DNA from: an uncultured Sutterella sp. | GTDB taxonomy: Bacteria; Pseudomonadota; Gammaproteobacteria; Burkholderiales; Burkholderiaceae_F | Direction: 5' to 3' | Length of the DNA stretch: 7,807 nt | Assembly (NCBI GenBank): GCA_900764215.1 | Contig: CAAFNI010000377.1 | Span: 1-7,807, forward strand | Part shown: piece by piece, positions 1-5,817 of the stretch | Numbering within the stretch: position 1 is the first letter of the stretch | Layout: each line of letters begins with the position of its first letter | Notes under the pieces: generated by a model | What the model saw: the letters and a program-made list of their open reading frames with translations, nothing else | Databases searched by the model: none | What the model was told of the DNA's origin: nothing | Made by a program: the position numbers and the translations under genes

Positions 1-550
1 ACAGATCGATGTCGCGCCTCACGATTCGGCGGGCCTCCTCGGTCCGGACTTCGTAATTGGGAATCACGGCCGCGAAGCGCCAGTCGGGATCGGGCCTGAA
101 GGGCACGGCAACCGCCTTCCCCTCATGCATGAAGCTTGCCGTGAGCCCTCCGAAAAAGGCGGGGGCGGCATTGTCGGGATGGCCCTCGAAGGCCGTGCAG
201 AGCTGGAAAAGCTCGTCCGTCGCGAACGGACTGCCGAGCATGGCGTTGGCGGCCGCCATGCCGCCCGCGATGCAGGTGCTCGACGAGCCGAGTCCGCGCG
301 CAACGGGCACCTCGGAGTCGATCACGAGACGCACGGCGGGCGCGGGGCGTCCCGCCTTTTCGCATACCGTGCGAAAGCCCTGCATGACGAGGTTGTCGGC
401 ATTGCGGTAGGCCTCGGGACAGCCTTCGATCACGAGTTCGTCCGCCGGCTCGAACGTGAACTTCGCCTTGAGCGAAAGCGCCATGCCGAGCGAGTCGTAT
501 CCGGGCCCGAGATTGGAGGTTGAGGCAGGAACGGTGACGGTGACCAGCAT
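1..550 (-). CDS. thrB: Homoserine kinase, N-terminal part (cut by left edge)
   Basis: This gene encodes a GHMP-family kinase that phosphorylates homoserine to O-phosphohomoserine with ATP, the step before threonine synthase, in the cytoplasm. The first 183 residues are present; E. coli ThrB has about 310. Seen in the translation: an N-terminal VPASTSNLGPGYDSLGMAL segment (residues 8-25), typical of homoserine kinases; the glycine-rich ATP loop PVARGLGSSST (82-92); and EGHPDN (122-127), another conserved homoserine kinase stretch. The start is ATG at 550, preceded by GGGGAG with a 6-nt spacer. The gene lies 14 nt downstream of the thrC stop on the same strand, so the two are almost certainly co-transcribed. 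No frameshift is visible in the part shown. The family call is firm; the C-terminal part lies outside the window. Confidence 0.95.
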   Translation of the reverse strand, partial: MLVTVTVPASTSNLGPGYDSLGMALSLKAKFTFEPADELVIEGCPEAYRNADNLVMQGFRTVCEKAGRPAPAVRLVIDSEVPVARGLGSSSTCIAGGMAAANAMLGSPFATDELFQLCTAFEGHPDNAAPAFFGGLTASFMHEGKAVAVPFRPDPDWRFAAVIPNYEVRTEEARRIVRRDIDL

Positions 551-556
551 CTTCGG

Positions 557-562
557 CTCCCC
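557..562 (-). promoter_or_regulatory. Ribosome binding site of thrB
   Basis: On the minus strand GGGGAG lies 6 nt before the ATG at 550. It sits in the 14-nt gap after the thrC stop. This fixes the start of the edge-truncated kinase gene and shows it has its own initiation signal. Confidence 0.75.
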
Positions 563-564
563 AA

Positions 565-2043
565 TCAAAATGCGCGCGCGGCGGCCGCGCGAATGAAGTC
601 CGCCATGCCCTCGGGCTTGACCACGTCCTTGTGCAGGAGAGGCATCGAGCGCAGAGCCGCGAGCGGGCTCGGCGCAGCCTCGCCCGTGAGGGCCGAGAGC
701 GCATCCATGTAGGCGAAGCCGTCGGCCCCGTCCCCGAGGAGGCGTCCCGCGAGCGCCGCGTAGACGTCCCGGCAGAACTTGAAGGGACTTGCCGTCGACA
801 GCACCACGCAGGGAACCGACTTGTCCGTGCGCTCGCGCGCGACCTTGAGGGCCACGGCGGTATGCGGATCAACGAGGCGGCCGTCCTTTTCCCAGGCCTC
901 GCGGATCATGGCCGACGTCTCGGCGTCGTCCGCCCAGCCGCACTTGAAGAGCGAGCGGATGCGCTCGAGCATTTCGCCCTCGACCCTGAAGACGCCCTCG
1001 GTCCTGAGGCTTTCCATGAGGCGCGCGATGAGCGCGCAGTCGCCTTCGCTCGCGTAGTAGAGCATGCGCTCGAGGTTGCTCGAAATCAGGATGTCCATGC
1101 TCGGCGTGATCGTCTTCACGAACGGGCGCCTGCGGTCGTAGACGCCCGTCGTCAGGAAGTCCGTGAGCACGTTGTTGGCGTTGCTCGCCACGATGAAGTG
1201 CCGCACGGGCAGTCCCAGGCGGAAGGCGTAGTAGCCCGCGAGCACGTCGCCGAAGTTGCCCGTCGGCACGCAGAAGTCGACCTTTTCCCCGAGTTCGATC
1301 TCATTGGCCTCGACGAGCTGGCGGTAGGCGTCGAAGTAGTAGACCACCTGCGGCACGAGACGGCCGATGTTGATCGAATTGGCGGACGAGAGCACGACGC
1401 CCTGAACGGCGAGCTCGCGCTTGAGGTCCGAGGCGAAGATCGCCTTCACGGTGCTCTGCACGTCGTCGAAGTTCCCTTCGACCGCCGCCACCGCCACGTT
1501 GCGGCCCTGCTGGGTCGCCATCTGCAGGCGCTGGATGTCGCTCACCTTGCCGTGCGGGTAAAAGACCGTGATGCCGATGCCGGGCACGTTCATGAAGCCC
1601 GAGAGCGCGGCCTTGCCCGTGTCGCCCGACGTCGCCGTCGCGATCATGACGCGGCGGCCCGTGTCCTTGAGGGCCGCGCTCATGAGCTGCGGGAGCATGC
1701 ACAGCGCCACGTCCTTGAAGGCCGACGTGGGGCCGTGGTGAAGCTCAAGCAGAAACTCGTCGCCCGCGCGGGTGACGGGCGTCACGGCCACGCTCGCAAA
1801 ATTGTCGGCATAGGCGCGCCCGATCCCCTCGGAGAGCTCCGCCTGCGTGAAGTCGGAAAGCAGGATCGAAAAGACGCGAAGCGCCGTCTCGCGGTACGTC
1901 AGCCCCTTGAGCATGCCGGGCGTCAGGACGGACGTGAGGAGCTCGTCGCTCACGTAGAGGCCGCCGTCGTCGCACAGGCCCTTGAGAAGGGCTTCGCGGG
2001 CGTTCACGCCGTTTTCACGGCTTCTCGTGCTGTGGTAGATCAT
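565..2043 (-). CDS. thrC: Threonine synthase
   Basis: This PLP enzyme converts O-phosphohomoserine and water to threonine and phosphate, the last step of the pathway. The protein is 492 residues from the chosen start. Seen: an N-terminal YHSTRS...GLCDDGGLYV region typical of threonine synthases; the PLP-lysine motif HGPTSAFKD with the lysine at residue 110; ATSGDTGKAAL; KVSDIQRLQM; SANSINIGRLVPQ; and the phosphate-binding PTGNFGD loop. ATG at 2043 is preferred because GGAGAA lies 7 nt upstream and the homology begins there. A GTG at 2088 in the same frame would add 15 residues of no visible family character. It leads thrB, with 14 nt between them, and diverges from hom. From memory the sequence resembles Clostridia-type threonine synthases (for example PSMDILISSNLERMLYY) more than typical betaproteobacterial ones; that is an impression, not a search result. 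Confidence 0.96.
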   Translation of the reverse strand: MIYHSTRSRENGVNAREALLKGLCDDGGLYVSDELLTSVLTPGMLKGLTYRETALRVFSILLSDFTQAELSEGIGRAYADNFASVAVTPVTRAGDEFLLELHHGPTSAFKDVALCMLPQLMSAALKDTGRRVMIATATSGDTGKAALSGFMNVPGIGITVFYPHGKVSDIQRLQMATQQGRNVAVAAVEGNFDDVQSTVKAIFASDLKRELAVQGVVLSSANSINIGRLVPQVVYYFDAYRQLVEANEIELGEKVDFCVPTGNFGDVLAGYYAFRLGLPVRHFIVASNANNVLTDFLTTGVYDRRRPFVKTITPSMDILISSNLERMLYYASEGDCALIARLMESLRTEGVFRVEGEMLERIRSLFKCGWADDAETSAMIREAWEKDGRLVDPHTAVALKVARERTDKSVPCVVLSTASPFKFCRDVYAALAGRLLGDGADGFAYMDALSALTGEAAPSPLAALRSMPLLHKDVVKPEGMADFIRAAAARAF

Positions 2044-2050
2044 GGAGCTT

Positions 2051-2056
2051 TTCTCC
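2051..2056 (-). promoter_or_regulatory. Ribosome binding site of thrC
   Basis: On the minus strand GGAGAA is followed by a 7-nt spacer and ATG at 2043. This decides the thrC start against the upstream in-frame GTG at 2088, which has no comparable site. Confidence 0.75.
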
Positions 2057-2066
2057 GAAATTGGGA

Positions 2067-2084
2067 AACAATCATTCAATTGTT
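2067..2084. repeat. Inverted repeat AACAAT-CATTCA-ATTGTT
   Basis: Perfect 6-bp arms flank the 6-nt spacer CATTCA, 23 bp upstream of the thrC ATG and near the expected 5' end of its transcript. It could be an operator acting on thrC, or a small hairpin in its leader. The spacer is identical to that of the second repeat at 2133-2148. Function is inferred from position only. Confidence 0.45.
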
Positions 2085-2132
2085 GCACAAAGCCCGGAAA
2101 AAGTCTGAGTTCGCCTTGCCTGCAATGCGTTC

Positions 2133-2148
2133 TAGGGCATTCACCCTA
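2133..2148. repeat. Inverted repeat TAGGG-CATTCA-CCCTA
   Basis: Perfect 5-bp arms flank CATTCA. The match continues outward if one extra A is allowed in the right arm (TCTAGGG against CCCTAAGA). The centre is 65 bp from the centre of the first repeat and about 56 bp upstream of the hom start point predicted from the TATGAT box, a distance typical of activator sites. It may be a regulator-binding site for the hom arm. No binding protein is encoded next to it. Confidence 0.45.
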
Positions 2149-2184
2149 AGACAAGCGTCCGAAGACGTGCAGGGGATATTTCGA

Positions 2185-2190
2185 TATGAT
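2185..2190 (+). promoter_or_regulatory. Candidate -10 box for hom-lysC-asd
   Basis: TATGAT matches the sigma-70 -10 consensus at five of six bases and would start transcription near 2197, leaving a leader of about 70 nt before hom. The expected -35 position (around 2162-2167) reads AAGACG, a poor match, and there is no TGn extension. If this promoter is real it probably depends on an activator. Confidence 0.4.
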
Positions 2191-2254
2191 GTATCAGTGG
2201 CAATTTCCTCTACGACCTCAATCCCGTCGTCGGTCGAGCATTGCCGAACCATAC

Positions 2255-2258
2255 GGAG
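2255..2258 (+). promoter_or_regulatory. Ribosome binding site deciding a TTG start for hom
   Basis: GGAG is followed by a 6-nt spacer and TTG at 2265. The earlier in-frame TTG at 2241 has no such site. No ATG or GTG exists in this frame between the stop at 2187-2189 and the Rossmann motif, so a TTG start is forced. Confidence 0.65.
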
Positions 2259-2264
2259 TCCCAA

Positions 2265-3344
2265 TTGAAGATCGGATTGCTTGGATACGGAACCGTCGGC
2301 CGCACCGTGGCCGCGCTTCTGGACGAGCGTGACTGCGGCATCGGGATCCGGCACATTCTGCGCCGGCCCGGCCGTGCGGACGGTCCCCTGATGACCGACT
2401 CGTTCGAGACCGTCCTGAACGACCCCGAAGTCACGTGCATCGTCGAGGCCCTTCCGGGCCGCGACCCCGCGCTTGCCTACATCCGCGCCGCGCTGACAGC
2501 CGGCAAGCACGTCGTCACATCCAACAAGGCCGCCGTCGCCGCCGACCTCAAGGGGCTCGCCGATCTCGCGCGCGCCCGCGGCGTCTCGCTGCTCTTTGAG
2601 GCGAGCTGCGGGGGCGGCATGCACTGGATCGAAATGATCAAGAAGACCGCCCGGTTCGACGAGGTCACCGAAGTCTCGGGCATCCTCAACGGCACGTGCA
2701 ACTACATGCTCGACCGAATGGAGAGGAGCGGCCTCTCCTTTGAGGAAGCGCTCTCGCGCGCCCAGGCGCTCGGCTACGCCGAGGCCGACCCGACGGCCGA
2801 CGTCTCGGGGGCGGACGTCCGCAACAAGGCGATCATATCCGCCTCGCTTGCCTATCGAACGCCCGTCGCCGCCGACATTCCGACGGCGGGCATCGTCGGC
2901 GTCACGAAGGAGATCATCGCCGCGGCCCGCGCCCGCGGCCGCAGCATCCGCCTCATGATGCTCAGCCAAAGGCGGGGCGAGCGCTATGCCGCGGGCATCG
3001 CGCCTGTGCTTCTTTCCTCGGACGAAATCGCCGCAAACGTTCGCGACAACCTGAATTACGGCCGCATCACCGGCGACGTGGTGGGCGCCCTCTCGATCAT
3101 CGGGCAGGGCGCGGGCGGCCGGCCCACGGCCGACGCCGTGATTCAGGATCTGATTTCCCTCGGACGCGGAGAGGCCGGCCTGCCGGTTCTCGACCGCTCC
3201 CTGACGTACGATCCCGGCCTTCTTCGCGGCACGGGACACTTCCCGGACGAAGTCCTTCCGGGGCGCCCCCTTGCGGAGCTCATCGAGATCGCACGCCAAA
3301 AGCAGTCCTTCCTTGCCTTTGAACCTCAGGCCACGGAGTTATAA
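2265..3344 (+). CDS. hom: Homoserine dehydrogenase lacking the ACT domain
   Basis: This enzyme reduces aspartate 4-semialdehyde to homoserine with NAD(P)H, the branch step toward threonine and methionine. It has 359 residues from TTG at 2265 (367 if TTG 2241 is used). Seen, numbered from 2265: the Rossmann motif GYGTVG (7-12); SNKAA (86-90); the substrate region GILNGTCNYM (139-148); and a full homoserine dehydrogenase signature, A-x3-G through D-P-x2-D to K (166-188). Asp184 and Lys188 have the 4-residue spacing of the catalytic pair in yeast Hom6. The chain ends about 60 residues after GQGAGGRPTADAV, so the C-terminal ACT domain of most bacterial Hom proteins (about 430 residues) is absent. 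lysC follows after 3 nt, leaving no room for a remnant. The usual GGGIP motif reads GGGMH. First gene of a tight hom-lysC-asd operon. Confidence 0.93.
   Translation: MKIGLLGYGTVGRTVAALLDERDCGIGIRHILRRPGRADGPLMTDSFETVLNDPEVTCIVEALPGRDPALAYIRAALTAGKHVVTSNKAAVAADLKGLADLARARGVSLLFEASCGGGMHWIEMIKKTARFDEVTEVSGILNGTCNYMLDRMERSGLSFEEALSRAQALGYAEADPTADVSGADVRNKAIISASLAYRTPVAADIPTAGIVGVTKEIIAAARARGRSIRLMMLSQRRGERYAAGIAPVLLSSDEIAANVRDNLNYGRITGDVVGALSIIGQGAGGRPTADAVIQDLISLGRGEAGLPVLDRSLTYDPGLLRGTGHFPDEVLPGRPLAELIEIARQKQSFLAFEPQATEL
3335..3338 (+). promoter_or_regulatory. Ribosome binding site of lysC inside the hom end
   Basis: GGAG lies within the last codons of hom, 9 nt before the lysC ATG. It shows independent initiation on the shared transcript and probably tight coupling with hom translation. 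Confidence 0.65.
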
Positions 3345-3347
3345 ACA

Positions 3348-4694
3348 ATGATCAAAATCACCAAATTCGGCGGCTCCAGCGTTGCGGACGCCGAACAATT
3401 CAAGAAAGTCAAGGCCATCATCGAGGCCGATCCCTCCCGGCGCTTCGTCGTCTCCTCGGCCTCGGGCAAGCGCTTCAAGGGCGACAACAAGATCACCGAC
3501 CTGCTCTATCTCTGCCAGGCCCACGTCACCTATCACGTCGACTACCTGCCGCTCTTCAACATGATCGCCGACCGCTTCCGCGGCATCCGCGACGAGCTCG
3601 GCCTCACGGTCGACATCGAAACGGAGCTCGCGCAGATGCGCGACGGCCTTCCCGACATGTCCGTCGACGAAATCGTGAGCCGCGGCGAATACTTCACCTC
3701 GCGGCTCATGGCCGACTACCTCGGCTTTCCCTTCGTCGACGCCACCGAGGTCGTCTGCATCAACTTCGACGGCACCTTCAACTTCGACGAGACGACCGAG
3801 CGCCTCAAGGAAATCCTCAAGAAGCACGACCGCTTCGTCATGCCCGGCTTCTACGGCCGCCTGCCCGACGGGCACGTGCGCGTCATGAGCCGCGGCGGCT
3901 CCGACATCTCGGGCTCCATCCTTGCGCGCTGCATCCAGGCCGACCTGTATGAAAACTGGACCGACGTCTCGGGCTTCCTGATGGCCGATCCGCGCATCGT
4001 CGAAAACCCCCGCAACATCGAGCAGATCACCTTCTCCGAGCTTCGCGAGCTCTCCTACATGGGCGCGAGCGTGCTGCACGAGGACGCCGTCTTCCCGCTG
4101 CGCGAAAGGAACATCCCGATCCAGGTCCGCAACACGAACCGCCCGCAGGATCCGGGCACGATCGTGCGCGACAAGATTCCGGCCGATCCGACGGCGCCGC
4201 TCGTCACCGGCATCGCCGGCAAGAAGGACTTCGTCTCCATCGAAATCTCGAAGAAGAACATGTCCAACCGCGTGGGCTTCGTGCGCGAGGTGCTCTCCAT
4301 TCTCGAATCGTACAACGTCTCGGTCGAGCATCTGCCGTCGGGCATCGACAGCTTCTCCGTCGTGGTCGCCAAGGCCGACGTCAAGCAGAACGTCTACGAG
4401 ATCATCGCCCGCATTCAGGAGGCGATGAAGCCCGACTCCATCCGCCTCACCGAGCCCTTCGCCCTGATCGCGACGGTGGGCCGCAACATGAACTCGCGCC
4501 CGGGCACCTCGGGCCGGCTCTTCGCCGCCCTCGGCAAGGCCGGCATCAACGTTCGCATGATCGCCCAGGGCAGCGCCGAACTCAACATCATCGTCGGCGT
4601 GGAGAACAGGGACTTCAACCGCGCCGTTGCCGCCCTATACGAAACCTTTGCCGCTGAAGCCGATGAAGTCAAGGCCCAGCAGGCTTCCGCTTGA
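3348..4694 (+). CDS. lysC: Aspartokinase (monofunctional)
   Basis: This enzyme phosphorylates aspartate with ATP to 4-phospho-aspartate, the committed step for lysine, threonine and methionine. It has 448 residues, usual for a monofunctional aspartokinase with two ACT domains. Seen: the N-terminal KFGGSS motif (6-11); SRGEYFTSRLMADYL (111-125), matching the conserved aspartate-binding region; SRGGSDISGS (181-190); ADPR (213-216); and a C-terminal regulatory part from about 285. The second ACT module is clear around GINVRMIAQGSAELNIIVGV (399-418). Because hom lacks an ACT domain, this is the obvious site for end-product feedback; whether lysine, threonine or both bind cannot be read from the sequence. 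It starts 3 nt after hom and ends 15 nt before asd. From memory, its N-terminal half (ASGKRF...ITDLLYLCQAHV) looks Clostridia-like rather than like the usual betaproteobacterial LysC. Confidence 0.96.
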   Translation: MIKITKFGGSSVADAEQFKKVKAIIEADPSRRFVVSSASGKRFKGDNKITDLLYLCQAHVTYHVDYLPLFNMIADRFRGIRDELGLTVDIETELAQMRDGLPDMSVDEIVSRGEYFTSRLMADYLGFPFVDATEVVCINFDGTFNFDETTERLKEILKKHDRFVMPGFYGRLPDGHVRVMSRGGSDISGSILARCIQADLYENWTDVSGFLMADPRIVENPRNIEQITFSELRELSYMGASVLHEDAVFPLRERNIPIQVRNTNRPQDPGTIVRDKIPADPTAPLVTGIAGKKDFVSIEISKKNMSNRVGFVREVLSILESYNVSVEHLPSGIDSFSVVVAKADVKQNVYEIIARIQEAMKPDSIRLTEPFALIATVGRNMNSRPGTSGRLFAALGKAGINVRMIAQGSAELNIIVGVENRDFNRAVAALYETFAAEADEVKAQQASA

Positions 4695-4695
4695 C

Positions 4696-4700
4696 AGGAG
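4696..4700 (+). promoter_or_regulatory. Ribosome binding site of asd
   Basis: AGGAG begins 1 nt after the lysC stop and lies 9 nt before the asd ATG at 4710. It supports that start and co-expression with lysC. Confidence 0.7.
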
Positions 4701-4709
4701 ACACTCATC

Positions 4710-5729
4710 ATGACCAGCTACAAAGTCGGCATTCTCGGCGCAACGGGCGCCGTCGGCGAACAGATGCGCATCGTGCTTGCCGAACGCAAGTTCCCCATCT
4801 CCGAGCTGCGCCTCTTCGGCAGCGCGCGCTCCGCGGGCAAGGTGATCGAGTTCGAGGGCCGCGACATCGTCGTGCAGGAAGCGAGCCTTGAAGCCTTCGA
4901 GGGGCTCGACCTGCTGCTCGGCGCCGCCGACAACCCCATCGCCAAGCAGTTTCTGCCTGACGCCGCCAAGATGGGGATCCACGTCGTGGACAACTCGAGC
5001 GCCTTCCGTCTCGACCCCGAGATTCCGCTCGTCATCCCCGAAGTGAACCCCGAAGACGTGAAGCTCTCCAAGGGCCTCATCGCCAATCCGAACTGCGCCA
5101 CCATCATCGGCCTCACCGCCGTCAACGCGCTTCACCGCCACGCCCGCATCCGCCGCATGACGGTCTCCACCTATCAGGCCGTCTCCGGCGCAGGCAAGGC
5201 CGGCATCGACGCCCTTGAGGCCGAAGTGCAGGCCGGCGACGGCCAGCGCGCCGAAGGCTCCTGCTTCCCCTATCCGATCGCCTACAACCTGATCCCGCAG
5301 ATCGGCGGCTTCAATGAAATGGGCTACACCTCGGAAGAGATGAAGATGCAGAACGAAGGCCGCAAGATGCTGCACGACGAAACCATCCGCTTTGCCTGCA
5401 CCTGCGTGCGCGTGCCGATCATGCGCTCGCACTCCGAAGCCATCACGGTCGAGTTCGAGCGCGACATCACGCCCGAAAAGGCCCGCGAGCTGCTCGCCGA
5501 AGCGCCCGGCGTCGTCCTCTGCGACGATCCGGCCAACGCCCAGTACCCGATGCCGCTTCTCACGAGCGATCAGGATCTCGTCTACGTCGGCCGCGTGCGC
5601 CGCGACCTCTCCGCCGACGCCGCCTCCTTCAACCGCTCGCTCACGCTCTTTTGCTGCGCCGACCAGATCCGCAAGGGCGCCGCAACGAACGCCGTGCAGA
5701 TCGCCGAGCTCGTGTTCGGCCTGAAGTAA
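4710..5729 (+). CDS. asd: Aspartate-semialdehyde dehydrogenase
   Basis: This enzyme reduces 4-phospho-aspartate to aspartate 4-semialdehyde with NADPH. The product is shared by threonine, methionine, lysine and diaminopimelate synthesis, so the gene is probably essential. It has 339 residues. Seen: the N-terminal NADP-binding GATGAVG (10-16); DNSSAFR (94-100); the catalytic cysteine in PNCATI (Cys129); QAVSGAG (156-161); CTCVRVP with RSHSE (His241, the likely general acid/base); and a C-terminal DQIRKGAATNAVQIAE stretch. It is the shorter form found in Gram-positives and many other bacteria, not the roughly 367-residue E. coli type. Last gene of the hom-lysC-asd arm, followed 33 nt later by a strong intrinsic terminator. 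Confidence 0.97.
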   Translation: MTSYKVGILGATGAVGEQMRIVLAERKFPISELRLFGSARSAGKVIEFEGRDIVVQEASLEAFEGLDLLLGAADNPIAKQFLPDAAKMGIHVVDNSSAFRLDPEIPLVIPEVNPEDVKLSKGLIANPNCATIIGLTAVNALHRHARIRRMTVSTYQAVSGAGKAGIDALEAEVQAGDGQRAEGSCFPYPIAYNLIPQIGGFNEMGYTSEEMKMQNEGRKMLHDETIRFACTCVRVPIMRSHSEAITVEFERDITPEKARELLAEAPGVVLCDDPANAQYPMPLLTSDQDLVYVGRVRRDLSADAASFNRSLTLFCCADQIRKGAATNAVQIAELVFGLK

Positions 5730-5762
5730 TCGCGTCGAATCCCGGCGCCGAACGCGCCACCG

Positions 5763-5802
5763 AAGCGGAGCAGGACCGTGAAAGCCCTGCTCCGCTTTTT
5801 TT
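5763..5802 (+). terminator. Intrinsic terminator of the hom-lysC-asd operon
   Basis: Perfect 12-bp arms (AAGCGGAGCAGG and its complement at 5786-5797) enclose an 11-nt loop, and the right arm runs into seven T residues (5796-5802). It lies 33 nt after the asd stop. The opposing gene ends at 5818. In that direction the same hairpin is followed by TCGGTGGC with no T-run, so it is expected to work mainly on the plus strand. Confidence 0.92.
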
Positions 5803-5817
5803 CTCCGCCTCGGACCG

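Larger units (their letters stand above)
2044..2264. promoter_or_regulatory. Divergent control region between thrC and hom
   Basis: This 221-bp gap separates the two arms of the threonine locus and is locally richer in A+T than the flanking genes. It must hold the promoters of both arms unless one is read from elsewhere. A TATGAT -10-like box faces hom at 2185-2190. Two inverted repeats with 6-nt CATTCA spacers lie at 2067-2084 and 2133-2148. I could not find a convincing -35/-10 pair for thrC. No leader peptide rich in threonine or isoleucine and no terminator-like hairpin with a U-run was seen, so E. coli-style thr attenuation is not supported. Confidence 0.6.

Noticed and set aside
2044..2088. 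Upstream GTG start for thrC at 2088
   Set aside because: The added 15 residues show no conservation I recognise, and the ATG at 2043 has a well-placed GGAGAA.
2044..2264. Riboswitch or attenuator upstream of hom
   Set aside because: No terminator/antiterminator pair, U-run or conserved riboswitch core was recognised, and the predicted leader is only about 70 nt.
631..2268. A 545-codon open frame on the plus strand opposite thrC
   Set aside because: It is Arg/His/Glu/Val-rich with no family character and is the mirror of a clear threonine synthase. Such long antisense frames are expected in GC-rich coding DNA.
2189..2332. Possible 47-codon leader peptide ahead of hom
   Set aside because: Its ATG overlaps the candidate -10 box, so it would not be on the transcript. 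It has no Shine-Dalgarno site, is not rich in Thr, Ile, Met or Lys, and runs out of frame into hom.
2076..3299. A 407-codon open frame on the minus strand opposite hom
   Set aside because: It overlaps a homoserine dehydrogenase with a complete catalytic signature and has a low-complexity composition typical of antisense shadows. The similar 330-codon frame opposite lysC (3339-4331) and 333-codon frame opposite the hydrolase (6796-7797) were rejected for the same reason.
5730..5762. Small gene or repeat between asd and the terminator
   Set aside because: Only 33 bp, with no start/stop pair of useful length and no repeat.
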